DNA from: Fistularia commersonii
Lineage: Eukaryota > Chordata > Actinopteri > Syngnathiformes > Fistulariidae
Length of the DNA stretch: 64,000 bases
Assembly (NCBI GenBank): GCA_037954325.1
Contig: JBBMNZ010000003.1
Location: 2,095,465-2,159,464, forward strand
Direction of reading: 5' to 3'
In this document: positions 1 through 11,119 of the stretch, piece after piece
Layout: every line of letters starts with the position of its first letter
How positions within the stretch are numbered: the first letter of the stretch is position 1
Translations under genes and position numbers: made by a program
Notes under the pieces: model-generated
What the model saw: only the letters and a program-made list of their open reading frames with translations
Told to the model about the DNA's origin: nothing
The model's database searches: none

Positions 1-830
1 CACCGCCCGCTTTGATGACATCAGATATTCCGTCCCGTGCAACCGAAGAGCAGCGGTGAAAACGCAAAGTGGCGTCAAATTCAGATGAACTGGACTCGGG
101 ACGATCAGGCCGGCTTTCTCCGCTCCAAATGCTAAAAGTTACCTATCAGATCAATTCTCCGAAGGCCGAGAAGAACCTAAATTCAGATATCACCTTCAGC
201 GGTTCATTTTCAACCTATTTGTTTTTGTTTTCATGTTTACTGGCCCCTTGTTGGACTGGATATATAAAACGCAGTTTGCAGCTCACAGAAAGATGCTTCT
301 GAAAAGAGAAACCCTTTGAAAAAGGAAAGAAAGAAATAAACTAAAAGTAGTAATGACGTTATACTGCTATTTTAAAGAGCTTTAAAATGAAGAAATTGCC
401 CGACTGAAAAGCACTTTTGGTGCGGCAACAAATGGCGACAAAACAGAGAGATGAATATTCATCATCTAAAGAAACAGAACAGTTTGACAGCAGCCATAAT
501 CTTTTTTTTGTTTCATTATTATTATTTTTTTTTTTTTAAGTTGTCTTTCCTTTTTAAAAATGGGGTCTCATTTTGGAGGAACAGCACCTGTTCGGAGGGT
601 TTTATCTTCAATGAGGGAATAATTTCTAAAATAAAATATATAAATAAACCTGCAGCCACCCCAATTAAGATTACACAGCATTTCGCCCAGGGGAAGGAAA
701 AAGTAGCATGTCTGATCTCCAAGGTGACTTTATCTGCCATCATTCGCACTCTAATATAAATGTAACTTAAGGCCAAGATGGAAAAACTGCTTTCTTGGTT
801 GATGAAGTTAAACAGACATGTACTTAAACA

Positions 831-1004
831 GGGGGGGGGGGGGGGAAACAACATTAAAATATGCATCATCACACACACACACACACACACACACCAACAA
901 CCACACACTCAAATGCACAAAGAAGCACGTCTTAGCGAGAGCAGCCGGCACCTAGACAGACCCGATGATGTCAGTGACCCCTGGCCAGCTGCTGCTTTTT
1001 CTGT

Positions 1005-1034
<30 letters not shown>
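831..1034. repeat. G15 run and two CA microsatellites
   Basis: A 15-base G run lies at 831-845, followed by a CA tract at 870-894 and a second at 1006-1034. Open frames crossing this area owe their length to the repeats. Confidence 0.95.
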
Positions 1035-1036
<2 letters not shown>

Positions 1037-2039
1037 AATTTGGTGTCACACATATTCTCGCTCCCTTTATACATTATATATAGTATTATACATTCAGTGT
1101 GACAACAGTTGTTTGCAAGTAGCGAACGACAGGTTTATCCGGCTAAGCTACGTGTTTTGAAAAGCTACATGTTTTGATGCATTTTTAAGATCTATTGTGA
1201 AAAAGGGACGCTTGTGTGTTAGTTTTCCAATCATGTTTTGTTGTTTGTTTATTGGATTCCCCCCGATTTGTTGATGGCGCCTCGGTGTCAGACATGTTAA
1301 ATTCAAAGATGAACCCCAAATATTAATCTGCTTCCTTTTTTTTATCTGCAAACTATTTCAAAGGTCAATGAAAACAGGGATCCTTTAAGTCGGCCTGGAA
1401 ATGCCCAGTTTGATCGCTGACGGTCTGTTTTGGTTATGTAGGTCATAAGGAAGCAACATTATTAAATCGAGACCGTAGGAAAATTAAAAAGTCCCAGTTG
1501 TGGGCTTAAGACCGAGCAGCTAATTAATTAGGAAGTGCCACGATTCTCAAATTGTCATTCACTCGACTATAAAAAAACAATATTTAATGGAAGCATTAAA
1601 TCACCCCACAGCTGTTTTTACCAGAACCTTGTAATATCACATTTCCACCACCAGGATCCTCAGGAAAATGATGATAAAGTGCGGAAAGTGAGGTTAGCTT
1701 TCAGATAAATCAGTCAGATTGGTGAGACAAGACCAAAGTCCAACGCAAGATGACGCAATAACTGTTAGATATGACGGACGTAGCATCGAAAACCCGCTAA
1801 ATACGAATCTGTAGCTGCATCCAGGTAATCTTAATAACGCCACAGGAGGTCTTTCCTACCTGAGGCTGTCAAACTTTTTAATTCCTCTCCCTTCAGTCGC
1901 AGGGAATCTCAAAATCTTAAACCATAAAAAAAAATAAAAAAAAATTTCACCCACTTACTGTAAATCATAATAATTTATCTGTATTTACATTCATAACTGT
2001 GCAATATTTCATTTCATAACAGCTGCATGTGCAATATTT

Positions 2040-2252
2040 TTCACACTCTTCCTTATCTATCACTTGTTACTTAAGACACTTTATAGCCTTGACTTTGACA
2101 CTTTATAGTTTTATTTGTATTTCTTATTCTCCCCCCTTTTTTTTTATACTGTTTATACAATTTCCCACTATTATTTATTATTGTTATGTTTTATTTGAAA
2201 CACTGGCACAACAATTTCCTTCGGGATAAATAAGGTTATTCTTATTCTTAAT
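2040..2252 (+). mobile_element. LINE 3' end, 'CTTCGGGATAAATAA' family
   Basis: The segment contains the repeated phrases ACACTTTATAG, TTCTTATTCTCCCCCC and CTGGCACAACAATTTCC, and ends TTCGGGATAAATAAGG plus an (ATTCTT)-type tail. The same phrases recur in this window at 63257-63440 (+) and, inverted, at 15083-15395, 32652-32830 and 43186-43320. The one-sided simple-repeat tail is what 5'-truncated non-LTR retrotransposons leave. No coding part is present. The clade (L2- or Rex1-like) is not settled. Confidence 0.7.
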
Positions 2253-2289
2253 GATCAATCCGTTCATTGACTATCTACCGCACAGGTCC

Positions 2290-2480
2290 TAATAAATACA
2301 CATTCGCACATCTGGACTTTTTTTTTTCCAATGAACTCCTGCATGTTTTTGGACTGCGGGTTGAAACTGGTCAACCTGAAGGAAACCATGCAAACTCCAA
2401 ATAAAGAGGCCCCATGTGGGAACGGAACCAGGGTCCACAGTGCCCCCTTAAGAAAGCATCGTCCTATAAACTTAATGGTT
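2290..2480. repeat. Dispersed fish repeat, degraded copy
   Basis: The phrases CCTGCATGTTTTTGGACTG, GGAAACCATGCAAACTCC and GGAACCAGGGTCCACAGTG match a very common teleost dispersed repeat. Related, more or less decayed copies lie at 35128-35280 and 47880-48066. Confidence 0.6.
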
Positions 2481-2660
2481 CCATAAAACACCCACAAAAA
2501 GCAATTCAGTCAGTTTGTATAACCTCTGCGTAACGACAGTGACAAATCACATGATAAATTTAGCAAATTCCATGCAGCCGCGTTCGCAAAGAAGGTCTTG
2601 ATAAGTAAAACGAGTAAAACGTGGCAAATTCAGAGAAAAAAAAAACAAGGACTGTCAAAA

Positions 2661-2663
<3 letters not shown>

Positions 2664-2693
<30 letters not shown>

Positions 2694-2765
2694 AAGAGCA
2701 ATGACAACCACTAAAACACGGAGGGATGGTCCGGGGCTGCCGAACACACACACACACACACACAC
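2664..2765. repeat. T26 run and AC microsatellite
   Basis: A 26-base T run (2664-2689) is followed by an AC tract at 2744-2765. Confidence 0.95.
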
Positions 2766-2976
2766 CACCATGAACAAGTGGGAAAATGCTTTGCCAGAAA
2801 GAAGGTCAGAGTAAAAATGATAATAGCCTTCAGGCGACACTTAGTATTAACTCTTGACTGTCACTCACATCGGCATCTTTACACGTGTACGTTAATGACG
2901 GACTGATTGATCAGTCAGCCGATTAATAACTATAATTAATGACATGATATAGATAGAAATGAGATTTCCTTTTACC

Positions 2977-3065
2977 TGCGATAAATTTTAATGAGCGGCA
3001 ACGTTTTTCCTTACACCTTCATCAGGCAAAACTGAAACATGGCCGCTCATTAAAATTTATTGCTA
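2977..3065 (-). other. Hairpin with hammerhead-ribozyme-like core (relic)
   Basis: Two 19-nt arms (2981-2999 and 3042-3060) are exact reverse complements, separated by 42 nt. Read on the minus strand, the loop holds CTGATGAAGG and then GGAAAAACGTT, flanked by GAGCGGCCATGTT and GCCGCTC. That order is what a hammerhead needs: a GUH cleavage site after stem III, a CUGAUGA box, stem II, then a GAAA-like box and the other stem III strand. Stem III pairs over about 12 positions with one mismatch and one wobble. The right half of stem II is degraded and stem I is weak, so activity is doubtful. Hammerhead motifs are known in Penelope-like retroelements, so a fragment of such an element is one reading. 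A plain foldback repeat is the alternative. Confidence 0.4.
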
Positions 3066-4300
3066 GTAAACGAACTGAGTGCAAGAATGCTTTTTGCGCC
3101 GTGCACTTCCTGACACGAGACGGGTTTTTACCAGAAGGATTATATCCAGAATCGGGTCGGTTACTTTGACTCGGGTAACTCAGATAACTTGTCAAAAAAA
3201 AGAGCGAGATGTTTCTATCTCCCTATGAAAAGAGCGCAGCCTGGATTATCATTTTGGAGAAATAATCAATACCTTCCCTTGAATAAATTCCAATATCGAT
3301 CATTCAAATGCATCAATTAATTCTTTTCACAGCGTACTGAATCGTGACATTTTATGTGAGCGACATGAAATGAAAATATTTCTTGATGCATTTTATTGAT
3401 CCAGCAGGTTTTTTTGTTGTTTTTTTTTTGTTCATTGAAATGTGAGCAGAATTTTAATGGGGTAATAAACAAATTGATTTCTACAAATGGTAAAGTCAAA
3501 CAGTCTGCAACAGCCGGCTCTTTGCATAAATGAATAATCCGAGTGATCTATTTTGATTTTAGAAATTAAGATCCAACATTGCACTTGAGGCCAAATAGCA
3601 TGTGCATAAAACATTTTGTAGGAATTAAAATTAGGACAGAATATTAGAATATATTCCATTATCTGTGACATAAAATGATGATCTTAAAAACTAAACGCGA
3701 CAGTTACAAAACAATTTGGATCAAAACAGACGTTCTGATATTTATATTATGAACTATATTTAGTGAGAATGAAATTTGTAAATAATGTTTGAGTCTTTTG
3801 TTTATTTTGGCCACAAACGGCGCAATTTGATGTCAAGGTAAAATCATCAGCTCGAAGTAACACTAAGTCCAAATTTTTCCTTTGTTTTAGTGTAAAACAG
3901 GTAAATTATAGAAATCTTTATATGTAGTGAACTTGTCCTCTAAAAAATACATGACAAATTAATATTGAAAATGATAATTAAAAAATGACACCCTAAAAAT
4001 ATTGTTGATTTAAAAGAGAAAATCTTGTCACTGTGGGAAAATTTGCCGCTAGAATTGATTAGAAAATTGATTGGTAGCATTTACAAGAAGAGGTAGAATG
4101 TTTACAAGGCTAATTGTGGCTATTCTGGTTTAATTTTGCCCGTTTTTGTTTTTTTTTGTTATCATTTTCGGGGTTTTTATGGAAATAAGATCTTTTTAAA
4201 CAATGTCACTAGATGTTTTTTTCATCCAAAAAATCATCTTGTTTTCAGATTTTGAAGCAAAAAATACATTTCTAAAGTTACTTTTTAATTTTTTTCCTTG
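3066..4300. other. AT-rich intronic sequence, nothing recognised
   Basis: I see no exon, RNA gene or recognisable element here. Open frames are short and of low complexity. Confidence 0.6.
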
Positions 4301-4317
4301 CCCTTTTTTTTTTTTTT

Positions 4318-4372
4318 TAAGCTGTGATTTCAGGCAGGGGGCCACAAAATATTGTTCCTGAGACCCCTGATG
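4318..4372. mobile_element. Possible hAT element end
   Basis: The sequence GGGGGCCACAAAATATTGTTC followed by GAGACCCCTG resembles the terminal part of hAT elements that end in GTTTGAGACCCCTG. The other end and a target duplication were not found, so this is a tentative call. Confidence 0.3.
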
Positions 4373-4909
4373 TAGATAAAGCAGCTTATAAAATGTTTAA
4401 TTTAATATATTAATAATCTGGAAAAGTTTCCTTGCCTGGTTTCATATCTGACATTATTTCAAAACCCCGATACGTATGTTTGCATGTAAGTATATACACA
4501 CACACACATGTGTAAGTGTGTACATATTAGTTTGTATGCATGTATGTATCACAGTGTGGTTTTAAATTAAACATGAGCCGCCATGACTCTTATTTCTTTT
4601 TCTGAAATACCGTATTTTTTTCTCCCGACATGAAGCAGGTCCCTCTTTCTCACGGCTGCACGGCACTGGATACACTCATTAAACTGATGTGCATCATCTC
4701 ATTTGGTTCCACCGTGTCATCAGGTACTCCCAGCTCACTTTTACAGTGTTACTAGAACATCACCGGGGAAAATTGACATCGCAGGAGAAGCAGCAGCGAC
4801 CATCTGCCTCAGAAAACACGGCGGTAACAAAAAAAAAAAAACACTCTGACTATTTTCGGATATTCGAACCGCAAAGTCGAACGGGAGGATGGAGATGCGA
4901 CACTCCGCT

Positions 4910-4914
4910 CTTAC
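4910..4914 (-). other. Splice donor (GTAAG) of the Musashi exon
   Basis: On the minus strand the exon ends ...GGC AAG and is followed directly by GTAAGAG, a strong vertebrate 5' splice site. The position fits the intron after the codons for FGK in RRM2. Confidence 0.85.
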
Positions 4915-5007
4915 CTTGCCGAACTGTTCGAAATAGTGCTTCACATCTTCAATTACTGTGTTGGCTGATAATCCTCCTACAAAGATTTTCTTCGTTCTTG
5001 TGACCAT
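4915..5007 (-). CDS. msi2: Musashi-family RNA-binding protein, internal exon (start of RRM2)
   Basis: This 93-nt exon reads MVTRTKKIFVGGLSANTVIE followed by DVKHYFEQFGK, 31 codons with phase-0 boundaries on both sides. It is the linker end and first part of the second RNA-recognition motif of Musashi proteins. KIFVGGL is the RNP-2 strand (residues 7-13 of the exon), and the rest covers helix 1 up to FGK. Musashi proteins are cytoplasmic translational regulators that bind UAG-containing sites in target 3' UTRs. From family knowledge, vertebrate MSI2 has SANTVVEDVKQYFEQFGK here and MSI1 has SVNTT, so this is msi2-like with V-to-I and Q-to-H changes. Teleosts can carry duplicate msi2 genes and I cannot say which one this is. 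An AG acceptor preceded by a long pyrimidine tract and a GTAAG donor flank it exactly. No other exon of the gene was found in the window. The initial ATG is not a translation start; it is internal to the protein. Confidence 0.88.
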
Positions 5008-5023
5008 CTGGAGGGCAGGAAAG

Positions 5024-5052
<29 letters not shown>
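5008..5052 (-). promoter_or_regulatory. Splice acceptor and polypyrimidine tract
   Basis: On the minus strand a run of 29 T (5024-5052) is followed by CTTTCCTGCCCTCCAG and then the exon ATG. The AG acceptor is at 5008-5009. The tract is nearly pure pyrimidine for about 40 nt, a strong but unusually homopolymeric U2AF-type site. Being a mononucleotide run it should vary in length between individuals. Confidence 0.85.
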
Positions 5053-5054
<2 letters not shown>

Positions 5055-5158
5055 CGGAATGAGAAAGAAAGAATGCAGAGGTCAACAACATTTCACATGA
5101 ACAAACAGCTATTGAGCAGCTGCTTCTCCATAGATGACGGTGCGTGTGCGCGAACGCA

Positions 5159-5184
5159 TGTGTGTGTGTGTGTGTGTGTGTGTG
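5159..5184. repeat. TG microsatellite
   Basis: About 13 TG units, 110 bp beyond the polypyrimidine tract of the Musashi exon. Confidence 0.95.
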
Positions 5185-5189
5185 CACAG

Positions 5190-7790
5190 TGATTACAGAA
5201 TGCTAATGGACAACAATTCAAAGCTTTAGATTAGGGGCCCCTGTGGTATTCAAGCACTGACATTCTTTCACACAACACGGTTAATGAGTATCAAATAACT
5301 GCCCTTTCATTACAAGAAACATCAGCGATGTCTTTGAAATGCGAACAAAGTTGAGCCCAAGCTTAGATAAATAGGTAAGTGAATATCAAAACACCAGAAA
5401 AAAAAAAAAAAGTCAAAGGCGTAATGGTGAGCTTTCCTGAAATCAAAAGAAAGAAAGGAGTGATTTTATAACCTCTTAGCAATCACAAATCTAATAGCTG
5501 TAATCACAAAAGTAATCCAAAATCATGCTCATAATCAATCTAAAGTACTTTTTTTGGTGACATAGTCAAACTCTATCATTTCGAATGTTAATTATTTCTA
5601 TTTCAAATGATTTAGTCATTAAACTAGTCATTTTTATCAGCTTTTTTTTTTTTTTTCTCTGCCAAACAGACCCAGAAGCATCTGTTTGCCTTATTTCTGG
5701 AGTTTTATCAACTCAAGTGCTAAAAGTGATAAGAGAATATTTTAGAATGGTTGAAACACCATTTATTTATCCAACAATATTCATTTTTTTGATCCGCCGC
5801 TTTTTTTGTTTTTTTTGGCTGTTTTTTTTTTCCAAGGGTGCTTAAAGCGGGGGGGGTCCCATTGTGAAAAATAAACCGCAAAGGTGTCTTGATGCAAAAA
5901 CGGTGAAACGCGCTTTAAACGCTGCTGCTGCTGCAGCTCGACAGCGAAAAGCAAATTGCATTCAGCGTTTAAGCAGCAAAGCACAGATGAAGCAATCTTC
6001 TCTGCATATTCAAAATAAGTTGAACAATCTCAACCCAATTCTTATTTTATTTTATTTTTCTTGGTGCTTTTCTTTCTTTTTGTTTTAGTGTTGACTTACA
6101 GTGTAACGGACACCGTAAAAAAAGAATAATTGGCAGTTTTTCTGACTTTCCAATGACTGATGTACAACTTTAACTACGTAAACATGACCCTTTAAACCAT
6201 TCTTTCAATCCCCCTTCGACAACATCTTAATATACTTAAAAATCTACACTACGTGTCATAAACATGACTATCGCGAGCGGTTGGGACAGAAAAAAACAGT
6301 TTTCGATCCCCCGGATTTAATAGCCGACTTTTTAGCGTGAATTCCGCTATTTTGATCATTTTGATCGATTGATTCGATTGATTTTGATATTTTGTCGCGG
6401 CTGATGAAATGACAAGGGTCATCAAACGTTTTATCGGAACACTCGCAAGAAAATAACAAAGGTATTCGGCTCATCAGCAACTGATAAATTGGGTATTAAG
6501 CATTCAAAAGAAATGTTGACACCCATTTTGGCCGATTTTGAAATCTCTTTTCTGCCGATGTTCAATTTCAACGCCTTAATGTGTGTTTAATGTGTAATTA
6601 TAATTTCCAAGTACAATTAAATGACTTTCTTACATTGGCTTTACATTTTTAACGTTGATCGATGGAATAAATAAAATGACTCTCCTGTGGCAACATTTAA
6701 AAGTGTATGAAAATGAACAGATTCATTGATATGAATTTCTTTTCTTTATACCCAGAAAAAATTAGCATCAGCTCAAAGTCTCAGTGAAAAAAACCCATAA
6801 TAGGATTTGATAACAAACACTCATTTGGTAGCGAATACCTGTGTCACAGCCAGACACGATAAATCTTAATGACGAGTAAATGCAGAAGATTAAAACTGTA
6901 GCTGCAATAAATATCCAGGTGGAGGGTTTACAGTCCGTAAGTGAGTTGAGGGATGAATTAAAATCGCTATATCGTAGTGAGCTGACCATCGTCACCCAGG
7001 GGCCGATCCACGGAAAGCTGTTTACGACGCTAATGTAATCACCGGCACAAGAAAATGTCATAGCGCGGGCTTTAGTGAGGAGCAAGAGGAAATATTTGTG
7101 CGCATTACTATCTATTATATCAAAAAAATAGACTATATCTGAAGGCGTGGCATTCGGTTTCTCAACCGGTTGATCGGTTAAAGTTATCGCTGAGTGAGCA
7201 ACGGTTGTGGCACGTTTCCGGTTTAACTTCCCGAATGTGATTAACACACAAGCTGTATCGGAAACGTCCGACCGGCAGAATTTACTTTCTATACGGAGCC
7301 CCTTTCAAACAGCGACGCCTTTTAAATGCGTTCAAATCAGGCGCGACCATCGACCGACGTTGCCGTGTCATAGCGCCGCATTTTTATCGAGTCAAAAGAC
7401 GGATGTCCTGAACGCAACGCTCCTGAGATGGCAGGGTTTTATTTAGTTCCCAGCTCGATATTCTAAGCATTCTTGTGGAAATCTTCTTGTCGTGGCGACC
7501 GGATTTGAAATTCCCCCTCGTCCCAGAAGCTTCTTCGGTGAGCTGAAGAAGCCAAACGTCCTCAAGTTAAGAAATTTAAGTCCGGTTTCCGCGACAAGAA
7601 TTTGCCACGACACGTTCTAAACGTTGTTATTGCGTTTTTATTTCACTCCAGTAACATGAAAACAAACACAGTTTCCGGGAATCCGGTGGACAAAGACGTA
7701 TTCAAGCACATTAAGCGATAACAGAGACTTAAGACTCCAGAATTGGTTGATTAAAGAGCATTTCATGCGTTATTCCACTCTGACATTTAC
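5190..7790. other. Intronic sequence, nothing recognised
   Basis: There is no recognisable exon or element. Poly-A and poly-T runs occur (for example 5398-5412 and 5642-5656). A 159-codon open frame on the minus strand at 6768-7247 has no motif I recognise and no splice-site context. A moderately CpG-bearing stretch near 7.0-7.7 kb is a possible conserved non-coding element but cannot be tested here. Confidence 0.5.
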
Positions 7791-7800
7791 TTTCATACAT

Positions 7801-7887
7801 ACACACACACACACACACACGCATACGCTCAGGTGGGCAAAGCTGGTATAATGTTCGCAGAGGATGTGTGTGTGTGTGTGTGTGTGT
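7801..7887. repeat. AC tract facing a TG tract
   Basis: (AC)10 at 7801-7820 and a TG run at 7865-7887 are reverse complements separated by 44 bp, so the pair can fold back on itself. Confidence 0.9.
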
Positions 7888-7889
7888 AA

Positions 7890-9790
7890 GGGTCTTCTGG
7901 CTTGCAACGTCGTTAGTTTATTTTGTAATCTGGCGAAAAGAGACGGCGCGGTTTTTCCATTCGAATGCATTTGAGAAGTGGCAGAAATAATGCGATATCT
8001 CGACATATTTTAGCTATATTTTGTGTCTAATTTAAATGTAAGGACTGTAATATTAAGGGAAAAAAATAGAGATGATAGAAAGAAATGTGAAAAAAAAAAA
8101 AAAAAAAAAATTGTCAAAGCCAGACGGGTCAAGTCCAATTTATAGTTGAGACAAAATAAAAAGAGAAAAAGGAGAAACAGCTTGATTGAGAGAAAAAAAA
8201 AAACAGATAACAGGAGAGTAAAAAGGTAACATGGCTGCTGTGACAGAAACTAGAGACCGAGTTGACGCCTAAAAGTGCTGCGACTGATTCAGAAAACCTT
8301 TCAGCGCTAAAAAAAAAAAAATTGTTCTGACAAATGCATTTTGATGGATCGGTCAAAATGGAGCGGCTGCCGGTAAATATCGTCTATTTGCATCCCGACC
8401 GGAGCAGGATGGAGCGGAGGAGGGATTCCAGCAGCGTGAGCCGAAAAGCACGGAAACAGCGAGTCTTGGGAGGAAAACGGATTAGGACGGCCGGGGAAAT
8501 GAGGCGGCCTGAGACGAGATTAATAGGAAGATTAAACAAAACTATACGGTACAATATTGGTCACCCGTATTGTTTATAATTCCCGTTATTAGTGGTTATA
8601 ATTTGTTTAATTACAGACGACAGCAAATGACGACAGCTGCCGCGTAATGTTATTCGAGAGCTAAAGTGTTTTACATTATCAACGTTTTCACCGTCTCTTC
8701 AGGAGCACTTAAATGGCAAAGCATTCAAACTATTAAATCCAAGGATGTTTTTAGAAAAAAGAAATTTTAAGAGAATAAAGATGGAGCTGCAACAAGAAGA
8801 ATATAATGAATATACATTTCAGTTAATGGTTCAGGCTGTTCAAACATAAAACACTAAACATCGGCCTTGCTGGAAAGTCAAACAGAAAAAGATTTGAACA
8901 CACACTTCATGAAGAAACGAACACCTGTGCAAGATCACTAACTATTATTGCAAGTCACATGCTGGGAAAACAAAATAAATGAAAAAAAAAAAAAAAAACA
9001 CAGCGTAGACGTCTGGATGCAAAATCGAAACCCCGCATAAATTACAACAAAACTTTAAGCGGACTCATTTTTAAAACCTTAAAAAAAAAAGAAAAAGACA
9101 CCGTTTGTTTGTAGGTTTGTTGTTTTCTCCAATGTCAAGAATGTAATAACCAAAGAAGCGGAGAATATGTCGACGTTGAGTTTCTATATTCTACTATAAC
9201 CAGGAGGTGCAGCAACACGGTACCATCTCAAGAACATGTGTATCGTCTCATCCACTTCCGTGGTTGTCAGAGCTTGTTGCTAAGAAAGCACAAAAATACT
9301 GTTTGCACAAGCAGAATCTCCCAGCATCTTTCTGCAAGTTAAATTCTCCAGAAGTTAAATTCCCACAGTGGCTCCATGAATATAAAAGCTCTTCCCAGGA
9401 GACAGGTAGAGAAATGGGAATAGCCCACGGCATCAGTCAGTGATGGAGAGAATGTGTTTTTTATTTCTGCTGAGGCAGGGAGCTTTGGAGGGAAGGCAGG
9501 AGATGTTGCGTGTGAGAGCGCGTGTGTGTGTGCGTGTGTGTGTGCATGCATGCACAAGTGGGGGTGGGTATTGGTTTTGGTGTTGGACAGGAGCTTGGTT
9601 TTCTTATGTTGATGCCGGTGTTTAGCTCTCAGTTTACGCGGGTAATAGCCAGACTCCATTACTCTTTCCTCCCTCCCAGTGTTTCTTGCTGAAAAGAACT
9701 TCTACTGCTTTTTCTGAGAATGTCAGCCGTCATTGCCGTCCATGAAAGATGCCCCCCTCCTCCCCCCTCTGCCACAACTAGCAAAAAAAA
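7890..9790. other. Intronic sequence, nothing recognised
   Basis: Homopolymer A runs are frequent (8091-8110, 8982-8998). No exon or mobile element could be supported. Confidence 0.5.
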
Positions 9791-9793
9791 AAA

Positions 9794-9818
9794 ACACACA
9801 CACACACACACACACACA
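9794..9818. repeat. AC microsatellite
   Basis: An AC tract directly after a short A run. Confidence 0.95.
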
Positions 9819-10510
9819 ACTCCTAGCCGGTCTGCTCTGTGCTGATAAAAGGCCAAGTACAATAGGAGGGAAACAGGTGAGCCATTTCCACAGAGCACTG
9901 GGCAACAGAAGAAAAGGTAGTCTGTCAATGAGTGGAGAGGTGTGTTGAGCCCCCAATCACCTCTGGACCATGTTATGGTTATCTGTCCCCCTGCGATAGT
10001 GGTCAGGTCTGGAGAGATGTGGCGCATGTATGGCATATTGCTAAGCCAGATCACAGAAGCCAGCCTCTTAGCATGGAGGTGGACGGTTTCAAGATGGAAT
10101 ACTAATGAATATAGGAAATACAAAGACAGCGGGGATAAAATGTTAACTGATACGCAGAATGAAACAAGACAAAAATCACTTTTGAGGAAAAAAAAGATCT
10201 GGGTTATGTTTTGGTTTTGTCTCTCAGGTGGCTTGGAAGATGCTCCTGGGATAAGACAATATGCTAACTGATGTTTTTTTTTTTTTTTTTTTTCTTCAGA
10301 TCATTTGGACAGAGTTCAAATCAACTTGCACAAAATTTAAACAAACTGAGCACAAAATGTTGTGTATCTGGGGTTACTGTGTAATGTGTTAAGTCAAATA
10401 ATAACTGGAACCAAAGAAAAGACCTACAATGACTAATTTATAAACATCCGAAAGTCAGACACAGAGGTAAATGTTTTTCGTGTTTTTAAGATAAGAAAAA
10501 AAATAAATAA

Positions 10511-11030
10511 GGTAAGATAAGATAAGATGAACTTTTTTGATCCCCATTGGAGAAATTCTTTTGTCCTAGCAGTGTAACAGTTATCGTGTCGATAAAAATG
10601 AATATCCACAAATAAATACACAGCAGACAGACAACAGACAACAACAACAGCAACATCAAGGATAATAATGGACAACAGATTGGAAAAAAAAAAAAAAAAC
10701 AGACAGTAAGGGTGAAATTAGACATTAGGATTGAAACCTAAACAGTGACAGTAGCCATGACAAAAATAAACAAAAAGCAGCAGGATAGGAATGGGCTGAG
10801 ACCAACGAGCATAAAAAATAGACACCGGCGTTGGGGCGCGACGCGTGAAGAAATGGGTGAGGTGGCGAAGCCGCGGCAGCACAGATGAACCTCCGGACGG
10901 TCAGAGTTGTGTGACGTCCAGACGACCAGACCGCTGTTATACAGTCTGATGGCCGAGGGAACAAAGGAGCGTCTTATTTTACCAAGGATAAAACCACGGG
11001 TTTGATTAACTTTGGATAAATTCAGGGGGG
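10511..11030 (-). mobile_element. LINE 3' end with C-terminal codons of its ORF
   Basis: The element is on the minus strand and its 3' tail is the (GATAA)-type repeat at 10511-10530. Next to it come GATCCCCATTGGAGAAATTC and GCAGTGTAACAG, phrases shared with copies at 13668-14040, 38900-38990 and 53641-54000. Further inside, the minus strand (about 10930-11010) reads SFVPSAIRLYNSG. This resembles the end of the reverse transcriptase ORF in CR1/L2/Rex1-type LINEs, where a phrase of the kind FVPRAIRLLNS precedes the stop. The rest of the ORF is missing, as in a 5'-truncated copy. Clade assignment is inference. Confidence 0.65.
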
Positions 11031-11046
11031 GAAACTGCCCAAAGAG

Positions 11047-11085
11047 CATCCATCCATCCATCCATCCATCCACCCACCCACCCAT
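11047..11085. repeat. CATC/CACC microsatellite
   Basis: Tandem CATC units pass into CACC units between the LINE end and the hAT element. Confidence 0.95.
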
Positions 11086-11119
11086 CGTCTGCCACCCAGG
11101 GTTGCGTATAATAATATAG

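Larger units (their letters stand above)
1..4914 (-). other. Intron downstream of the Musashi exon (partial)
   Basis: This is the part of the msi2-like intron that follows the exon at 4915-5007 in transcript order; it begins with the GTAAG donor at 4910-4914 and runs off the left edge. I looked on the minus strand for the next RRM2 exon (VEDAML... FDKTTNR in vertebrate Musashi) and did not find it. Most of the stretch is AT-rich single-copy-looking sequence. It holds CA tracts, a LINE 3' end near 2.1 kb, a dispersed fish repeat near 2.4 kb and a hairpin near 3.0 kb. Short open frames here are not coding-like. Confidence 0.7.

Noticed and set aside
5864..6000. Alanine-rich frame over GCTGCTGCTGCTGCAGC
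   Set aside because: A short CTG-type run inflates coding appearance; no flanking homology or splice sites.
6768..7247. 159-codon open frame, minus strand
   Set aside because: No recognisable domain, no splice sites in sensible places and mixed composition; treated as a chance frame.
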